Assembly: GCF_963666255.1 (NCBI RefSeq)
Contig: NZ_OY762655.1
Location: 1,297,750-1,361,749 of the forward strand
Length of the DNA stretch: 64,000 nucleotides
Direction of reading: 5' to 3'
Origin: an uncultured Propionivibrio sp.
Lineage (GTDB): Bacteria; Pseudomonadota; Gammaproteobacteria; Burkholderiales; Rhodocyclaceae
Position 1 is the first letter of the stretch, and every line of letters starts with the position of its first letter. The notes under the pieces are model-generated. The model saw only the letters and a list, made by a program, of their open reading frames with translations. It was not told the DNA's origin and did not search any database. Below, piece after piece: positions 1 to 14,675 of this stretch. The position numbers and the translations under genes were made by a program.

Positions 1-291
1 CAGCGCGTCGTCGAGAAGGTGGGCGAAGGCGTCGAAAAGGCCGAAGAAGCCAATCAATCGATCCGGGTCATCGGCGAGAGCAGCCGTGCGGCGGTGAGCA
101 TGGTCGAGGAAATCACCTCCGCGATCCGCGAACAGGCCGCCGCGACCAACAACATCGCCGTCCAGGTCGAAAAGATCGCCCAGATGTCCGAGGAAAGCAG
201 TGCCGCCGCGCGGCACAGTGCGGAGACCGCCCAGCAACTCGACTCACTGGCGACGGAAATGCAGTCAATTGTCAGCGCGTACAAGATCTAG
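1..291 (+). CDS. Methyl-accepting chemotaxis protein, C-terminal fragment
   Basis: The frame is open from the first base of the window to a TAG at 289-291, so only the last 96 codons of a longer gene are present. The peptide is an Ala/Glu/Ser/Gln-rich heptad coiled coil with segments such as EQAAATNNIA and EESSAAARHSAE, which is the usual look of the descending arm of the receptor signalling hairpin. That region lies after the CheA/CheW contact tip and carries methylation sites in typical receptors. It ends in IVSAYKI, so there is no C-terminal CheR-docking pentapeptide. The sensory domain lies outside the window, so the ligand is unknown. The family call is firm; the specific receptor class cannot be given. 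Confidence 0.88.
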   Translation, partial: QRVVEKVGEGVEKAEEANQSIRVIGESSRAAVSMVEEITSAIREQAAATNNIAVQVEKIAQMSEESSAAARHSAETAQQLDSLATEMQSIVSAYKI

Positions 292-320
292 AACAAACGC
301 CCTCCATGAGAGGGAACCCC

Positions 321-350
321 GCCCCGCGATGCCATAAGCATCGCGCGGGC
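321..350 (+). terminator. Hairpin downstream of the chemotaxis receptor gene
   Basis: Arms at 321-332 (GCCCCGCGATGC) and 338-350 pair over 12 bp with one bulged base and a 5-nt loop, 29 bases after the receptor stop codon. There is no T-run, so it is a terminator or 3' stabilising hairpin by position and stability only. Confidence 0.4.
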
Positions 351-651
351 CCACTCATGCACGCCGCATATGGTCGTGCACAGCAGCTTGGCCGATACGA
401 TTGCCGGCCAGATGACACTGGTTTGCAGTTGCCTTCTGGAGCGTTTGCGATGGCGGGGGCCTGATTTTCGTCAGGATGCAGGACGTACCGCACCCGCAGA
501 GCGAGCGCATCAGTGCCGACACAACGGCAACAACCGACGTCACCCTGCAATACAGACTGGAACCTGTATCAAAAGCCGAAACTGATCGAACGGCTGGCAA
601 ATGGCATATTCGCGTTCATCACGCCAACGGCATAGTCAGCGCAAAAAGCAT

Positions 652-680
652 TTGGGAACACAGGAATTTTCAATTACTAT
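652..680 (+). promoter_or_regulatory. Candidate sigma-70 promoter for the Cache-GGDEF-EAL gene
   Basis: The gene-free stretch 292-745 becomes AT-rich just before the next gene. TTGGGA at 652-657 and TACTAT at 675-680 are separated by 17 bases (4/6 matches to each consensus hexamer), about 65 bases before the start codon. Apart from this and the hairpin at 321-350, nothing else could be recognised in 292-745. Confidence 0.3.
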
Positions 681-745
681 TTGAATTCAGAAACTTGATG
701 CCGCCCCTTCCATTCGCTGCCGTATAGCCGCGCGCATTTCGCACG

Positions 746-3700
746 ATGCCGAAAACAAAGACAATGTATCCGCTATTGTGGCGGGCGACAGTTCTCATAG
801 CCTTGAATGCCATAGTGATCGCACTGGTCATTTTCGGGCTCTGGAAACTGTATGAGCGAACGTACCAAGAAGCGGAAATTCGCTGCCAGAGCATTTCCCT
901 CGCAGTCGTCACGCATCTGAGCAGCGAAATCAGCAAGATCGACCTGGCCCTTCGCAACGTCGCCGGCGAAGTGACGCCCCCCCCGCGCAAAGACGAGCTC
1001 CGTGCACAAACCGATCAAGTGTTCAACGCGCTGTTTGCCCGGCAGAAGCTGGCCTTGCCCCAAGTTGAAGCATGGAGCGTCACCGATGCCGACGGGATGC
1101 TTGTTTTTCATGAGGGAACCGGAACCCAGCCCTTGGTTTCAGTGGCAGATCGTGAGTATTTCCGCGATCTCAAATCCCAGAAAGTCGACAAGCTGGTCGT
1201 TTCCAGACCCCTCAAGGGGCGAATGACAGGCAACTGGGTATTGATGTTCGCACGCGCGATCCGCGATTCCGGGGGGCGGTTTACCGGCATCGTCGCGGCA
1301 ACCCTGCCGATCAAGAACCTCAATCAGATACTGTCCGGTTTTGAGATCGGCCGCCGTGGCGTGGTGAATCTGCGCGACGCTGATTTGCGGCTGATTGCCC
1401 GCTTCCCCGAGCAACAGGACGGCAATCGCGTCGAAATTGGTGACGCACGCGTTTCGGAGGCCTTGCGCAGCCGCGTGAATTCCGGGCAAAGCGAAGCCAC
1501 TTACAGCGCCATCGCGCCCTTTGACCAGGTCGAACGCATCTTCAGTTTCCGCAAGGTCGACCGGCTCCCGATGCATGTGCTGGCGGGAATATCCAAGGAT
1601 GATTTTTTCGAAGACTGGCGCAATACGGCGAGTCATATCTCGGGCATCGTGATCCTGTTGCTGGTGGCATGCAACCTTGCCGTCGTGCTGTTTTACCGGC
1701 AATGGCGGCTTGCACGCCAGAGCGCCGTCGCGCAGCAGGACGGGAATGCCCAACTGCAGCAATCGCTGCAGCAGTTGCAAGATCGCGACAACGCCCTCAT
1801 CGCCGCCCAGCAAGCCGGCCTGCTCGGGACCTATACCCTCGATATCCGTTCAAAGCGGTGGCAGTGCTCCGATCAGTTGAACAGCATTTTCGGTATCGAC
1901 GGCAACTTTCCGCACACCATTGAGGGCTGGCAGTTGCTGATGCACCCGGACGATCGCGAGAAGATGATCCGCTATTTCGAGTCGGAAGTCGTCGGGAAAC
2001 ATCAGTTCTTCGACCAGGAATACCGGATCATCCGCCCTTGCGACGGGCGCGTCGTCTGGGTTCACGGTTTGGGTCGGCTCGATTTCGCCCCGGATGGCAG
2101 CTCGGCATCGATGAGCGGCACGATTCAGGACATCAGCATACGCCGTGCCGCCAATGACCGGTTGCACCTGACCCATGAGGTGTTCCTGAACGCTTCCGAA
2201 GGAATCGTCGTCACCGATCGCAATGGCACCATCATTGAAGTGAATCCGGCGTATAGCCGGATTACCGGATATTCGAGCGATGAACTCAAAGGCCAGAATC
2301 CGCGAATCCTGAAATCGGACGCCCAGGACGACGGTTTTTTCACGACGCTGTGGCGGGTGCTTCTGACGACAGGACATTGGGATGGCGAGATCGTCAATCG
2401 CAGGAAAAATGGCACGACTTACGTTCAGCGGACGCGAATTTTCGCCATTTACGACGCCCAGGGCGAAATTGCCCGCTTCGCCGGCGTCGTCGCGGACATC
2501 ACCAAACTCAAGGAAAGTCAGCTGCGGCTTGAACGCATGGCGTTCTACGACGAACTGACCGGCTTGCCGAACCGGGCGCTGTTCGCGGACAGAATACACA
2601 AGGCGATGGCCGAGTGCCGGCGTCACGACACCCGGCTGTTGGGGATATGCTGCCTGGATCTCGATGGGTTCAGCGACATCAACGAGCGCTGGGGTCACGG
2701 CATCGGCGACAGGCTCCTGGTCGAGGTTGGAAAGCGCCTGTCCGGATGCATTCGCGCGAACGACACGATCTGCCGCCTGGGCGGCGACGAGTTCGTCGTC
2801 CTCTTCAGCGACCTGAAGGATGAGTATGACGCCCGCGATGCCGTTTCAAGGCTGCTTGCCATCTCCGAGACGCCCTATGTACTGGGCGAAGTCAGCACGC
2901 TGGTGACGCTCAGCGTCGGGGTTTCCCTCTATCCCCTGGCGGGGACGGACGAGCCCGATGTCCTGCTGCGCCAAGCGGATCAGGCGATGTTTGATGCCAA
3001 GCGCAAGGGCAAGAACTGCATGAGCTTCTTCGATGTCGAGAGCGAGCAGTTGCTCCGCGAGCAGCAGGCTTCTTACGACCGGCTCGTCAAGGCCCTGGCC
3101 GAGGACGAATTCCGGCTCGTGTACCAACCCAAGGTGGACCTGCGATCCGGTGCTGTCATCGGCGTTGAAGCGCTCTTGCGCTGGCAGCATCCCGACCGGG
3201 GCATGCTGCCCCCGATGGAGTTCCTGCCGCTGGTCGAGGCCACGCAACTCACGCTCCCGCTGGGGGAATGGATTCTGCATGAGGCATTGCAGCAGCAACG
3301 CAAGTGGCTGGCACAGGGATTGTCGCTGACCATCGGCGTCAACATCTTCGGACTTCATCTTCAGCGGACGGATTTTGTCGAGCGTCTGGCCGACATTCTG
3401 GGCGCTTATCCCGATGTCGATCCGCGCACGCTCGAACTGGAGGTGGTCGAGACGACCGCGCTGGAAAACATCCGCGATGTCACCGTCCAGATTCAGCGAT
3501 GCCGGGAACTGGGTGTTGGCTTTGCCCTCGACGATTTCGGCACCGGTTATTCATCGCTGACCTACCTGCAGCAACTCCCGGTCGACTGGGTCAAGATAGA
3601 CCGTTCCTTTGTGCGCGACATGATCGACACCCCCAAGGATCGTTCGCTCGTTCAGAGCATTGTCGGCATGGCCCACACGCTGGGACGACGGGTTGTCGCC

Positions 3701-3862
3701 GAAGGGGTCGAGACCACCGAACATGGTGTCTTTCTGATCGAATGTGGCTGCGACTGCGCCCAGGGGTATGGAATCGCCCGCCCGATGCCGCCGACCGACC
3801 TGCCGGCCTGGATCAGGCAATGGACCGTCCCCGCCGATTGGGTCGCCAACGCCGGCAGCTAA
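746..3862 (+). CDS. Membrane Cache-PAS-PAS-GGDEF-EAL cyclic-di-GMP signalling protein
   Basis: A 1038-aa membrane sensor. A first membrane segment lies at about residues 11-33. A periplasmic double-Cache-like region follows to about 290 and contains the typical DREYF and SRPLKGR elements. A second membrane segment lies at about 293-315. Two PAS domains follow (about 350-475 and 475-590, the second with the typical NPAYSRITGYSSDEL run). A GGDEF domain (about 595-765) has an intact GGDEF near residue 680, and an EAL domain (about 777-1030) has an intact EALLRW near 808 and DDFGTGYSSL. Both catalytic motifs look complete, so it could make or degrade c-di-GMP; which dominates cannot be read from sequence. 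No clear Shine-Dalgarno precedes the ATG, and a second in-frame ATG lies at 764. It stands alone in its transcription direction between the receptor and the hybrid kinases. Confidence 0.9.
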   Translation: MPKTKTMYPLLWRATVLIALNAIVIALVIFGLWKLYERTYQEAEIRCQSISLAVVTHLSSEISKIDLALRNVAGEVTPPPRKDELRAQTDQVFNALFARQKLALPQVEAWSVTDADGMLVFHEGTGTQPLVSVADREYFRDLKSQKVDKLVVSRPLKGRMTGNWVLMFARAIRDSGGRFTGIVAATLPIKNLNQILSGFEIGRRGVVNLRDADLRLIARFPEQQDGNRVEIGDARVSEALRSRVNSGQSEATYSAIAPFDQVERIFSFRKVDRLPMHVLAGISKDDFFEDWRNTASHISGIVILLLVACNLAVVLFYRQWRLARQSAVAQQDGNAQLQQSLQQLQDRDNALIAAQQAGLLGTYTLDIRSKRWQCSDQLNSIFGIDGNFPHTIEGWQLLMHPDDREKMIRYFESEVVGKHQFFDQEYRIIRPCDGRVVWVHGLGRLDFAPDGSSASMSGTIQDISIRRAANDRLHLTHEVFLNASEGIVVTDRNGTIIEVNPAYSRITGYSSDELKGQNPRILKSDAQDDGFFTTLWRVLLTTGHWDGEIVNRRKNGTTYVQRTRIFAIYDAQGEIARFAGVVADITKLKESQLRLERMAFYDELTGLPNRALFADRIHKAMAECRRHDTRLLGICCLDLDGFSDINERWGHGIGDRLLVEVGKRLSGCIRANDTICRLGGDEFVVLFSDLKDEYDARDAVSRLLAISETPYVLGEVSTLVTLSVGVSLYPLAGTDEPDVLLRQADQAMFDAKRKGKNCMSFFDVESEQLLREQQASYDRLVKALAEDEFRLVYQPKVDLRSGAVIGVEALLRWQHPDRGMLPPMEFLPLVEATQLTLPLGEWILHEALQQQRKWLAQGLSLTIGVNIFGLHLQRTDFVERLADILGAYPDVDPRTLELEVVETTALENIRDVTVQIQRCRELGVGFALDDFGTGYSSLTYLQQLPVDWVKIDRSFVRDMIDTPKDRSLVQSIVGMAHTLGRRVVAEGVETTEHGVFLIECGCDCAQGYGIARPMPPTDLPAWIRQWTVPADWVANAGS

Positions 3863-4098
3863 CGCATCGTCATGCATCGGCCGGATGCATTGACAGGACG
3901 CCCATGCCCCGATATTGCGGCCAAAACCTCGTCGCAGCAACGGAACTGAGGCATTCCCGCCAAACATTGCGTATGCTGCCGGTCTGTCAGCATGCCAACG
4001 GCTTTCTTGCGACTCTTCACTTGTGGTACAACGCAAGTGCAGCGGGAACCTGCCGCGCAGGCCTCCTTCCAGTTTATTAACCGTTTCGAGCGACGGAT

Positions 4099-7000
4099 AT
4101 GCCCAGTAGTCGGCGAGAGCATTTCATTTTCCTATCGGTCATCTGCTACGCCGTCCTGGCACTGGCATGGATATTCCTGTCCGACAAGTTGCTGCCACTG
4201 ACGCCCAGCCACGAAATGGCGGTTCTCCTGTCAACCGCCAAGGGGATCCTGTTTGTTGCGATCACCAGCGTGTTCCTGTTCGTTGCGCTGAAGTCCGTCC
4301 CGCCCAAGGGGAAGAAAGGGCAGGGAACCCTGGACACAGGACGTGTGGAAATCGCGAAAAGGCGGCGTGGGCCCATCTATGTCGGCGCGGTTGTCACCGT
4401 CATCGCGCTCGTCGTGGCGCTGGTCACAGCGGCAATCAACCAGAATGCCAAGTCCGACACGAAAAACACGGCAACGCTCGCCAGGAATGTCGTCCAGTTG
4501 CTGGACCGGGAGATTTCAGGGCGCTTCGACAAGATCAACATGGCGTTGTACTCGATCGCCTACATGCACCAGTTGCATCGCGGAAACGCCCGGCGGGAAA
4601 TCGATTTCCCCGGCTACATCCGGGAACACAAGAAATTCCTGCCCAGTGTCAATTTCATCGCCGTTGCCGACAGCGAGGGGGTGATCCGCTTCAGTAGCGA
4701 GTCACTGAACGGAATGCCGGTCAACATCAGTGACCGCGACTACTTCATCCAGGCGCGCACCCGACCGGTTTCCGACGTGATTGCGTCGGGCCCCATCCTG
4801 AATCGCATCAACGGGGCATGGAGCATCGTGCTCGCCCGCCCCCTTCGTTCAGCCGACGGGCGCTTCGAGGGCGTGGCCTTTGCGTCGCTGGCAACGGCCC
4901 ATTTCGGTGATTCATTATCGTCGATCGATCTCGGCACGAAGGGGGCCGCGACAATCCGTGCGCTGGACATGAGCCTCGTCCATCGGTTCCCGGACACGAA
5001 GGATAGCGTCGGAAACAAATCGGTGTCCCGTGAACTTCTCGAACATCTGCAAAAGTCGCCGACCGAAGGGACCTACATTGCAAGGACTCAGCTCGACAAT
5101 ATCGAGCGCATCAATGCGTATCGCAAACTCGAGCGTTTTCCTTTCTATGTCATTGTCGGACTCGCCACCGAAGATCTCCGCAGTTCATCGAGTGCCGAGG
5201 TGCTGTTCATGCTCGGACTGGGAACACTGGCCATCATCGCCGCGATGCTCGCGACATTGCTGGCTTACCGCATCTACCGCCAGCAGGCGGACGACCTGGA
5301 CAAATGGCGGCTCACCGATGAGGAGCTGAATCACCTGCTGGAGGAACGCACGAAGCTGAACGAAGCCTTGTCGCTACGTGCCGACGAGGCAGAGGCGGCC
5401 AATCGGGCAAAAAGCGAATTCGTCGCGAACATGAGTCACGAGATCCGGACGCCGATGAACGCGATTCTCGGCCTCACCTACTTGCTCGAAAGAATCGCCC
5501 TGCCCGGCGACGCCGCCGAGATGGTGCATCGGATCAGACAGGCCGGAAGAACGCTGCTGAGCATCATCAACGACATTCTTGATTTCTCGAAAATCGAATC
5601 CGGCCGCCTGGAGATCGAGAAGGAATCCTTCCGGCTTGGCGATGTGCTCGACAACCTGTCGACGATCATGTCGGCCAATGCGCGGGAAAAGGATATCGAG
5701 CTGATCATTGCAATGCCCCCCAGCCGGACCAGTTCGTTGAAGGGGGATGCGTTGCGGCTCGAACAGATACTGGTAAACCTGACCGGCAATGCCATCAAAT
5801 TTACCGAGCGCGGGCATGTCGCCGTGTCAATTTCGGTCATCGCCGAAACGGATACGGATGTTTCCCTGCGCTTCTCGGTAAGTGACACCGGCATTGGCAT
5901 TCCGGTGGAGAAGCAACAGGAAATTTTCGCGCCGTTCCTGCAAGCCGACAACTCGACCAGTCGTCGCTATGGCGGCTCTGGCCTTGGGCTGACGATCAGC
6001 CGGCGCCTTGTCGAAGCGATGGGCGGCGAACTGCAATTGACGAGCGTGCCGGGCAGCGGCAGCGAGTTCTGGTTCGTCCTGACATTCGAACGCTTGCGCG
6101 ACGGCTTGCTGGCGTCGCCGGAACTGGGCAACCTGCCGGTATTGATCGCCGACAACAACCCCATCGCACGGGAAGCGTTGCGCGGCATCGTCGACGGACT
6201 CGGATGGCATCCGACGACCGTCGGTTCCGGCCTGGAGGCACTGGCCTACATCAAATCGAGGATGTCCGGCATCAACGCGGACATGGAGATACTTCTCCTC
6301 GACTTCAAGATCCACGACATGAATGCGCTCTCGATCGCCAAGAACATCCGGCACGAGCTCAAGGATTCGGTCGATCCGATCATCATCATGGTCACCGCAT
6401 TTTCCAACAACCAGTTCCTGGATCATCCGGACAGCCATTTCGCCGACGCGGTTCTTACCAAGCCCATCACGCCCTCGACGCTGTTCAACGCCGTGGCGCG
6501 TGCCATTCGGGTGAGAAGGGGCAGCGAGGAGCAGGTGCCGATCCGGTCCGTCCATCGCCTTGACGGTCTTCGCATCCTGGTGGTGGACGACAGCGACATC
6601 AACCGCGATGTCGCCCAGCGCATCCTCGGGTTGGAGGGGGCCTCGGTGGTACTGGCCAGTGATGGTCAGCAGGCCGTCAGCTGGTTGCTCACACCCGGCA
6701 ACAAGGTCGACCTCGTGCTCATGGACGTGCAGATGCCGATCATGAACGGCTATGAGGCGACGCGGAGAATCCGCCGCGAACCCGCCCTCGCCGACCTGCC
6801 GATCATTGCCCTGACCGCCGGCGCCTTCAGCGAACAGCAGGAACTCGCCGGCGAGGCCGGAATGAACGGGTTCATTGCCAAGCCGTTTGATGTTGACGCC
6901 GCAATCGCGCTGATCCTCAAGATCTCGGGACGATCGGCCCCGATCGGCATCGAACTGCGTTCTCCGCAGGGCGAGACGGACGCCGGCGCAGCGGAGGATT

Positions 7001-7359
7001 TTCCGGGACTGGATATCGGGGCCGGTCTTGCACGATTGAAGAACCGGGCCAGCTATCACAGACTCCTGGCGCTCTTCATTACCGATACCAACGAAGTCGT
7101 CTCTACCCTCAAGACGTGTGACGACGAAGAAAAGGCCCGGCTTGCCCATCGGCTGAAAGGTTCCGCCGGAAGCCTCGCCATCACCGAAGTGGCGGCACTC
7201 GCCGCCCGGCTGGAGGAAGATATCCGCGCGGGAAACAATGCGCAGGAATGCGTCGATCGATTGATTGCCGCATGGAAAACCGCAGAGCACAGCATCCAGC
7301 GCTATCTTTCCCTGAGTCACGAGCGCCACGACGATGACGGGAAACTGACAAGGCAATGA
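4099..7359 (+). CDS. Hybrid sensor histidine kinase (Cache-HisKA-HATPase-REC-REC-Hpt)
   Basis: A 1086-aa phosphorelay kinase. It has two hydrophobic segments near the N-terminus (about 10-30 and 40-64), a third at about 90-113, a periplasmic Cache-like sensor (about 115-360), and a fourth membrane segment (about 370-394). The HisKA box has its phospho-acceptor His at 447 in MSHEIRTPMN. The HATPase has N (LVNLTGNAIKF), G1 (DTGIGIP) and G2 (GGSGLGLTIS) boxes. Two receivers follow, with Asp735 and Asp876, and a C-terminal Hpt with His1017 in HRLKGSAG. The first receiver is atypical (IADNNPIAR start, LLLDFKI around the Asp). The 3'-terminal Hpt implies transfer to a separate response regulator, but none is encoded next to it. 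The sensor's similarity to the neighbour at 746 suggests related ligands. Confidence 0.92.
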   Translation: MPSSRREHFIFLSVICYAVLALAWIFLSDKLLPLTPSHEMAVLLSTAKGILFVAITSVFLFVALKSVPPKGKKGQGTLDTGRVEIAKRRRGPIYVGAVVTVIALVVALVTAAINQNAKSDTKNTATLARNVVQLLDREISGRFDKINMALYSIAYMHQLHRGNARREIDFPGYIREHKKFLPSVNFIAVADSEGVIRFSSESLNGMPVNISDRDYFIQARTRPVSDVIASGPILNRINGAWSIVLARPLRSADGRFEGVAFASLATAHFGDSLSSIDLGTKGAATIRALDMSLVHRFPDTKDSVGNKSVSRELLEHLQKSPTEGTYIARTQLDNIERINAYRKLERFPFYVIVGLATEDLRSSSSAEVLFMLGLGTLAIIAAMLATLLAYRIYRQQADDLDKWRLTDEELNHLLEERTKLNEALSLRADEAEAANRAKSEFVANMSHEIRTPMNAILGLTYLLERIALPGDAAEMVHRIRQAGRTLLSIINDILDFSKIESGRLEIEKESFRLGDVLDNLSTIMSANAREKDIELIIAMPPSRTSSLKGDALRLEQILVNLTGNAIKFTERGHVAVSISVIAETDTDVSLRFSVSDTGIGIPVEKQQEIFAPFLQADNSTSRRYGGSGLGLTISRRLVEAMGGELQLTSVPGSGSEFWFVLTFERLRDGLLASPELGNLPVLIADNNPIAREALRGIVDGLGWHPTTVGSGLEALAYIKSRMSGINADMEILLLDFKIHDMNALSIAKNIRHELKDSVDPIIIMVTAFSNNQFLDHPDSHFADAVLTKPITPSTLFNAVARAIRVRRGSEEQVPIRSVHRLDGLRILVVDDSDINRDVAQRILGLEGASVVLASDGQQAVSWLLTPGNKVDLVLMDVQMPIMNGYEATRRIRREPALADLPIIALTAGAFSEQQELAGEAGMNGFIAKPFDVDAAIALILKISGRSAPIGIELRSPQGETDAGAAEDFPGLDIGAGLARLKNRASYHRLLALFITDTNEVVSTLKTCDDEEKARLAHRLKGSAGSLAITEVAALAARLEEDIRAGNNAQECVDRLIAAWKTAEHSIQRYLSLSHERHDDDGKLTRQ

Positions 7360-7613
7360 CATCGATGCGCCGCCGGTCGTCGGATTCGCGGCCGTCGTGC
7401 CCCGGACGCGAGCCCCCCCGGATAACGATCTCTGGCGGTTCTCGCGTGCCCGGTGCAAAATAGCCCTGACCATAAGAACAGCAGGGATTTTTCTCAACGC
7501 AGACTCCCCTTGAGAATCTGTCCTGAAGAATGTCGCGAGCGCAGCCCACCAGGGCGCGCCGGGCCAGAATGGCAAGCGCAGTCATTTTTTGAGGCAGCCT
7601 CGGAGAGACTTCC

Positions 7614-10586
<2,973 letters not shown>

Positions 10587-10613
10587 GCGCCCCGAAACAG
10601 GCGCTCGCCGCCT

Positions 10614-11252
10614 TCACGGCATGGCGTTGGCCTGCGTATGCCCGGCCAGCGGCACGAAACTCTGCGTCTTGCCGTCGAGCACGTCGATCGTGCCGCGCTC
10701 GATGTCATAGATCCAGCCGTGCAAGCTCAGGCGCCCCTGCGAGATCGCCAGCGCGACCGAGGGATGGGTGCGGATGTTCGCCAACTGGGCGATGACGTTC
10801 TCGCGCACCAGCGCGTCGGCGCGGGCGCGCGGCGTCGGGTAGTCGCGGGCGGCGACGATCGCCTTGGCCGCGTCGGCATAACGCAACCAGTGCCCGACCG
10901 CCGGCAGATGGTCGAGACACTGGCCACCGGAGATCGCGCCCATGGCGCCGCAGTTCGAATGGCCGCAGATCACCACGTCGGAGACACGCAGCACCGACAC
11001 CGCGTATTCAACGGTCGCCGACACGCCGCCCGGTTCCGGGCCGTAGGACGGCACGATATTCCCGGCATTCCGGATGACGAACAGATCGCCGGGGTCCTGC
11101 TGTGTCAGCAGTTCGGGTACGACGCGGCTGTCCGAACAGGTGACGAACAGCGCTTTCGGACTCTGTCCGTCGGCGAGCCGGCTGAACAGTTCCGCACGAT
11201 GGGGAAAAACCTCGCTCTGAAAGCGCAGGAAGCCTTCGATGATTTTCTGCAT
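10614..11252 (-). CDS. can: Beta-class carbonic anhydrase
   Basis: A 212-aa cytoplasmic enzyme interconverting CO2 and bicarbonate. The expected zinc ligands are visible as Cys39-x-Asp41 (CSDSR) and His98-x2-Cys101 (HSNCGAM), with the conserved RNAGNIVP segment between them. The length is normal for the family. It is convergent with the hybrid kinase gene (27 bases apart) and lies downstream of the FMN reductase gene on the same strand, 78 bases away, so co-transcription is possible. The family and activity are clear; the symbol follows the E. coli Can type. Confidence 0.93.
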   Translation of the reverse strand: MQKIIEGFLRFQSEVFPHRAELFSRLADGQSPKALFVTCSDSRVVPELLTQQDPGDLFVIRNAGNIVPSYGPEPGGVSATVEYAVSVLRVSDVVICGHSNCGAMGAISGGQCLDHLPAVGHWLRYADAAKAIVAARDYPTPRARADALVRENVIAQLANIRTHPSVALAISQGRLSLHGWIYDIERGTIDVLDGKTQSFVPLAGHTQANAMP

Positions 11253-11330
11253 ATGCGTTTCCGGTAATACGACGGTGGAGGCGGCAGCCGGGAGGCAACG
11301 ACACCGGGCCGCCGCAGCACCGCCGCGGCG

Positions 11331-11879
11331 TCAGCGCCGCGACTCGGCGACGCGCGCCACCAGCACCCGCATCTGCTCGGCCACCTGCGCGATGAGTTTA
11401 GCATCGGTAACGTTGCCATCGGCATCGAAACCGCCGGCAAAGGCATTGGCGAAGATTTCCGGCTTGTTGAGCGGTCGCAGATCAAGGAACACACAGACCT
11501 GGCGCAGGTGGTATTGCGCCCGCGAGGTGCCCATGCCGCCGCCCGCCCCCAGGATCGCCGCCGGCTTGCCCGCCAGCAGCGTGTTGTCCGGCTCGCGCGA
11601 GGCCCAGTCGAGGATATTCTTGAGCGCCGGCGCCAGCGAATAGTTGTACTCCGTGCTGGCCAGCACCAGCGCGTCGGCCGCGGCGATCTGTCCGAGCACG
11701 CGCACGACCGAAGCCGGCTTCTCCGGCAGGTCCGAGTTGTAGAACGGCACGTCGGTCAGGTCGGCGATCTCCAGGCTTGCGCCCTCGGGCAGATTGGCTT
11801 GTGCCGCCCGCAACAGACCGCGATTGGTCGAAGTGCGCCGGAGACTCCCGGCAATGCCCAGCAGTTTCGTTGTCGTCAT
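11331..11879 (-). CDS. NADPH-dependent FMN reductase / quinone reductase family protein
   Basis: A 182-aa flavodoxin-like enzyme. The N-terminal IAGSLRRTSTNRGLL loop is the FMN phosphate-binding segment, and STEYNYSLAPALKNILDW and GAGGGMGTSRAQYHLR are signatures of the ChrR/YieF/SsuE-like NADPH-dependent FMN reductases. These use NAD(P)H to reduce FMN, quinones or oxidised metals; the substrate cannot be assigned. The ATG is supported by GGAGAGATCAC directly upstream. It is divergent from the sigma-54 activator gene. A stable hairpin occupies its leader (11900-11931). Confidence 0.85.
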   Translation of the reverse strand: MTTTKLLGIAGSLRRTSTNRGLLRAAQANLPEGASLEIADLTDVPFYNSDLPEKPASVVRVLGQIAAADALVLASTEYNYSLAPALKNILDWASREPDNTLLAGKPAAILGAGGGMGTSRAQYHLRQVCVFLDLRPLNKPEIFANAFAGGFDADGNVTDAKLIAQVAEQMRVLVARVAESRR

Positions 11880-11899
11880 GTGATCTCTCCATGCAGAAA

Positions 11900-11931
11900 G
11901 GGGAGCGTCCCGGCAAGGCGGAACGCTCCCC
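11900..11931 (-). promoter_or_regulatory. Leader hairpin before the FMN reductase gene
   Basis: GGGGAGCGT (11900-11908) pairs perfectly with ACGCTCCCC (11923-11931), extended by two more pairs with a bulge. Read on the minus strand it is followed by TTTCT and then the ribosome-binding site of the FMN reductase gene. It could be an attenuator-like leader structure or a terminator of antisense transcription. Confidence 0.35.
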
Positions 11932-12040
11932 GGTGCGACCGGCCGCCGTCGGCGAAGTTCCGCGCCCGATCACAGTGGCATCGCGGCATGACCCGCGCTC
12001 TGGGTGATAATGTCGTTACGACGAACGACTATGCGGAGAA

Positions 12041-13960
<1,920 letters not shown>

Positions 13961-14408
13961 GGGCGGCCAGCGCCAGCGCAATCCGTCCGCGCAGGCCCGA
14001 CAAAATGCCATCGGACTGGAGCCTGAGCGTCGCCTCCCCGTCGAGCGGCTGAATGACGATCCGGCCCGGCCGTTCCCGGCGGAACGACTGTCCGGCCCGA
14101 AGCACGACATCCTCCGGCGAGCCGCTCTGCGTCAGCCAGACGATGCCCGACGCGACCACGACCCGGTCGGCATTGACAACACGGGCCTGCGCCAGCGGCA
14201 GCGACACGGTTTCAACGTAGGACATGGCGGTCTCCTCGGCGAGTGGCAATGCCTCCATGCTAGGCGGGGTGCGGCGATGAGCACAGCACCAGGATGAGAC
14301 GATACCAACGGTGACACCTTCCTGTTTTTGGCGCTGTATCCGTCTTTCATGACGCGGACTGTGCCTGACGCAGACCACCGCGTCGTGCCGGTTGCCGACG
14401 CAGTTGTC

Positions 14409-14453
14409 GTTGCAAACGTTTCACAATGCAACATAGATCGAAACAACTGAAAC
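14409..14453. promoter_or_regulatory. Candidate upstream activator site for the sigma-54 operon
   Basis: Two interleaved inverted repeats lie here: GTTGCA (14409-14414) with TGCAAC (14427-14432), and GTTTCA (14418-14423) with TGAAAC (14448-14453). They lie about 115-170 bases before the -12 element, the usual distance for an enhancer bound by a Fis-type activator. Binding by the PrpR-like protein is inferred from position only. Confidence 0.4.
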
Positions 14454-14512
14454 ATTCCTGCGACATCGGCGCATGTGCACCGCCGCCTTCGCCGCCATCC
14501 GGAAACACCCTA

Positions 14513-14535
14513 AAACCATTGCAATGGAATGGTTT
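14513..14535. promoter_or_regulatory. Nested palindrome upstream of the sigma-54 promoter
   Basis: AAACCATT (14513-14520) and AATGGTTT (14528-14535) form a perfect 8-bp inverted repeat with a 7-base spacer. The perfect 12-bp palindrome CCATTGCAATGG occupies 14516-14527 inside it. It sits about 30 bases before the -24 element and could be a second activator or repressor site. The rest of the gene-free stretch 14226-14675 shows only this, the site at 14409-14453 and the promoter. Confidence 0.4.
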
Positions 14536-14565
14536 ATTACCCGGCGGCGCGCCGACTGCCGCCGC

Positions 14566-14580
14566 TGGCACCCTTATTGC
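14566..14580 (+). promoter_or_regulatory. Sigma-54 (-24/-12) promoter
   Basis: TGGCACCCTTATTGC matches the RpoN consensus (TGGCACG-N4-TTGC) at every strongly conserved base. The invariant GG (14567-14568) and GC (14579-14580) are exactly ten bases apart. It lies 95 bases before the dehydrogenase start and directly downstream of a sigma-54 activator gene, which supports a functional pairing. Confidence 0.85.
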
Positions 14581-14675
14581 GATGACATCACCTGACGGTC
14601 GGCCGGCGATACCGGCGACCGCAGGTCCGGCACGGTGCCGGGCTGTTCTTAAGACATTAGCCAGGAGAGCGCGTC

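Noticed and set aside
13961-14378. Long form of the DUF2917 gene beginning at 14378
   Set aside because: The extra 51 codons have no family similarity, and the ATG at 14225 has an optimal GAGGAG.
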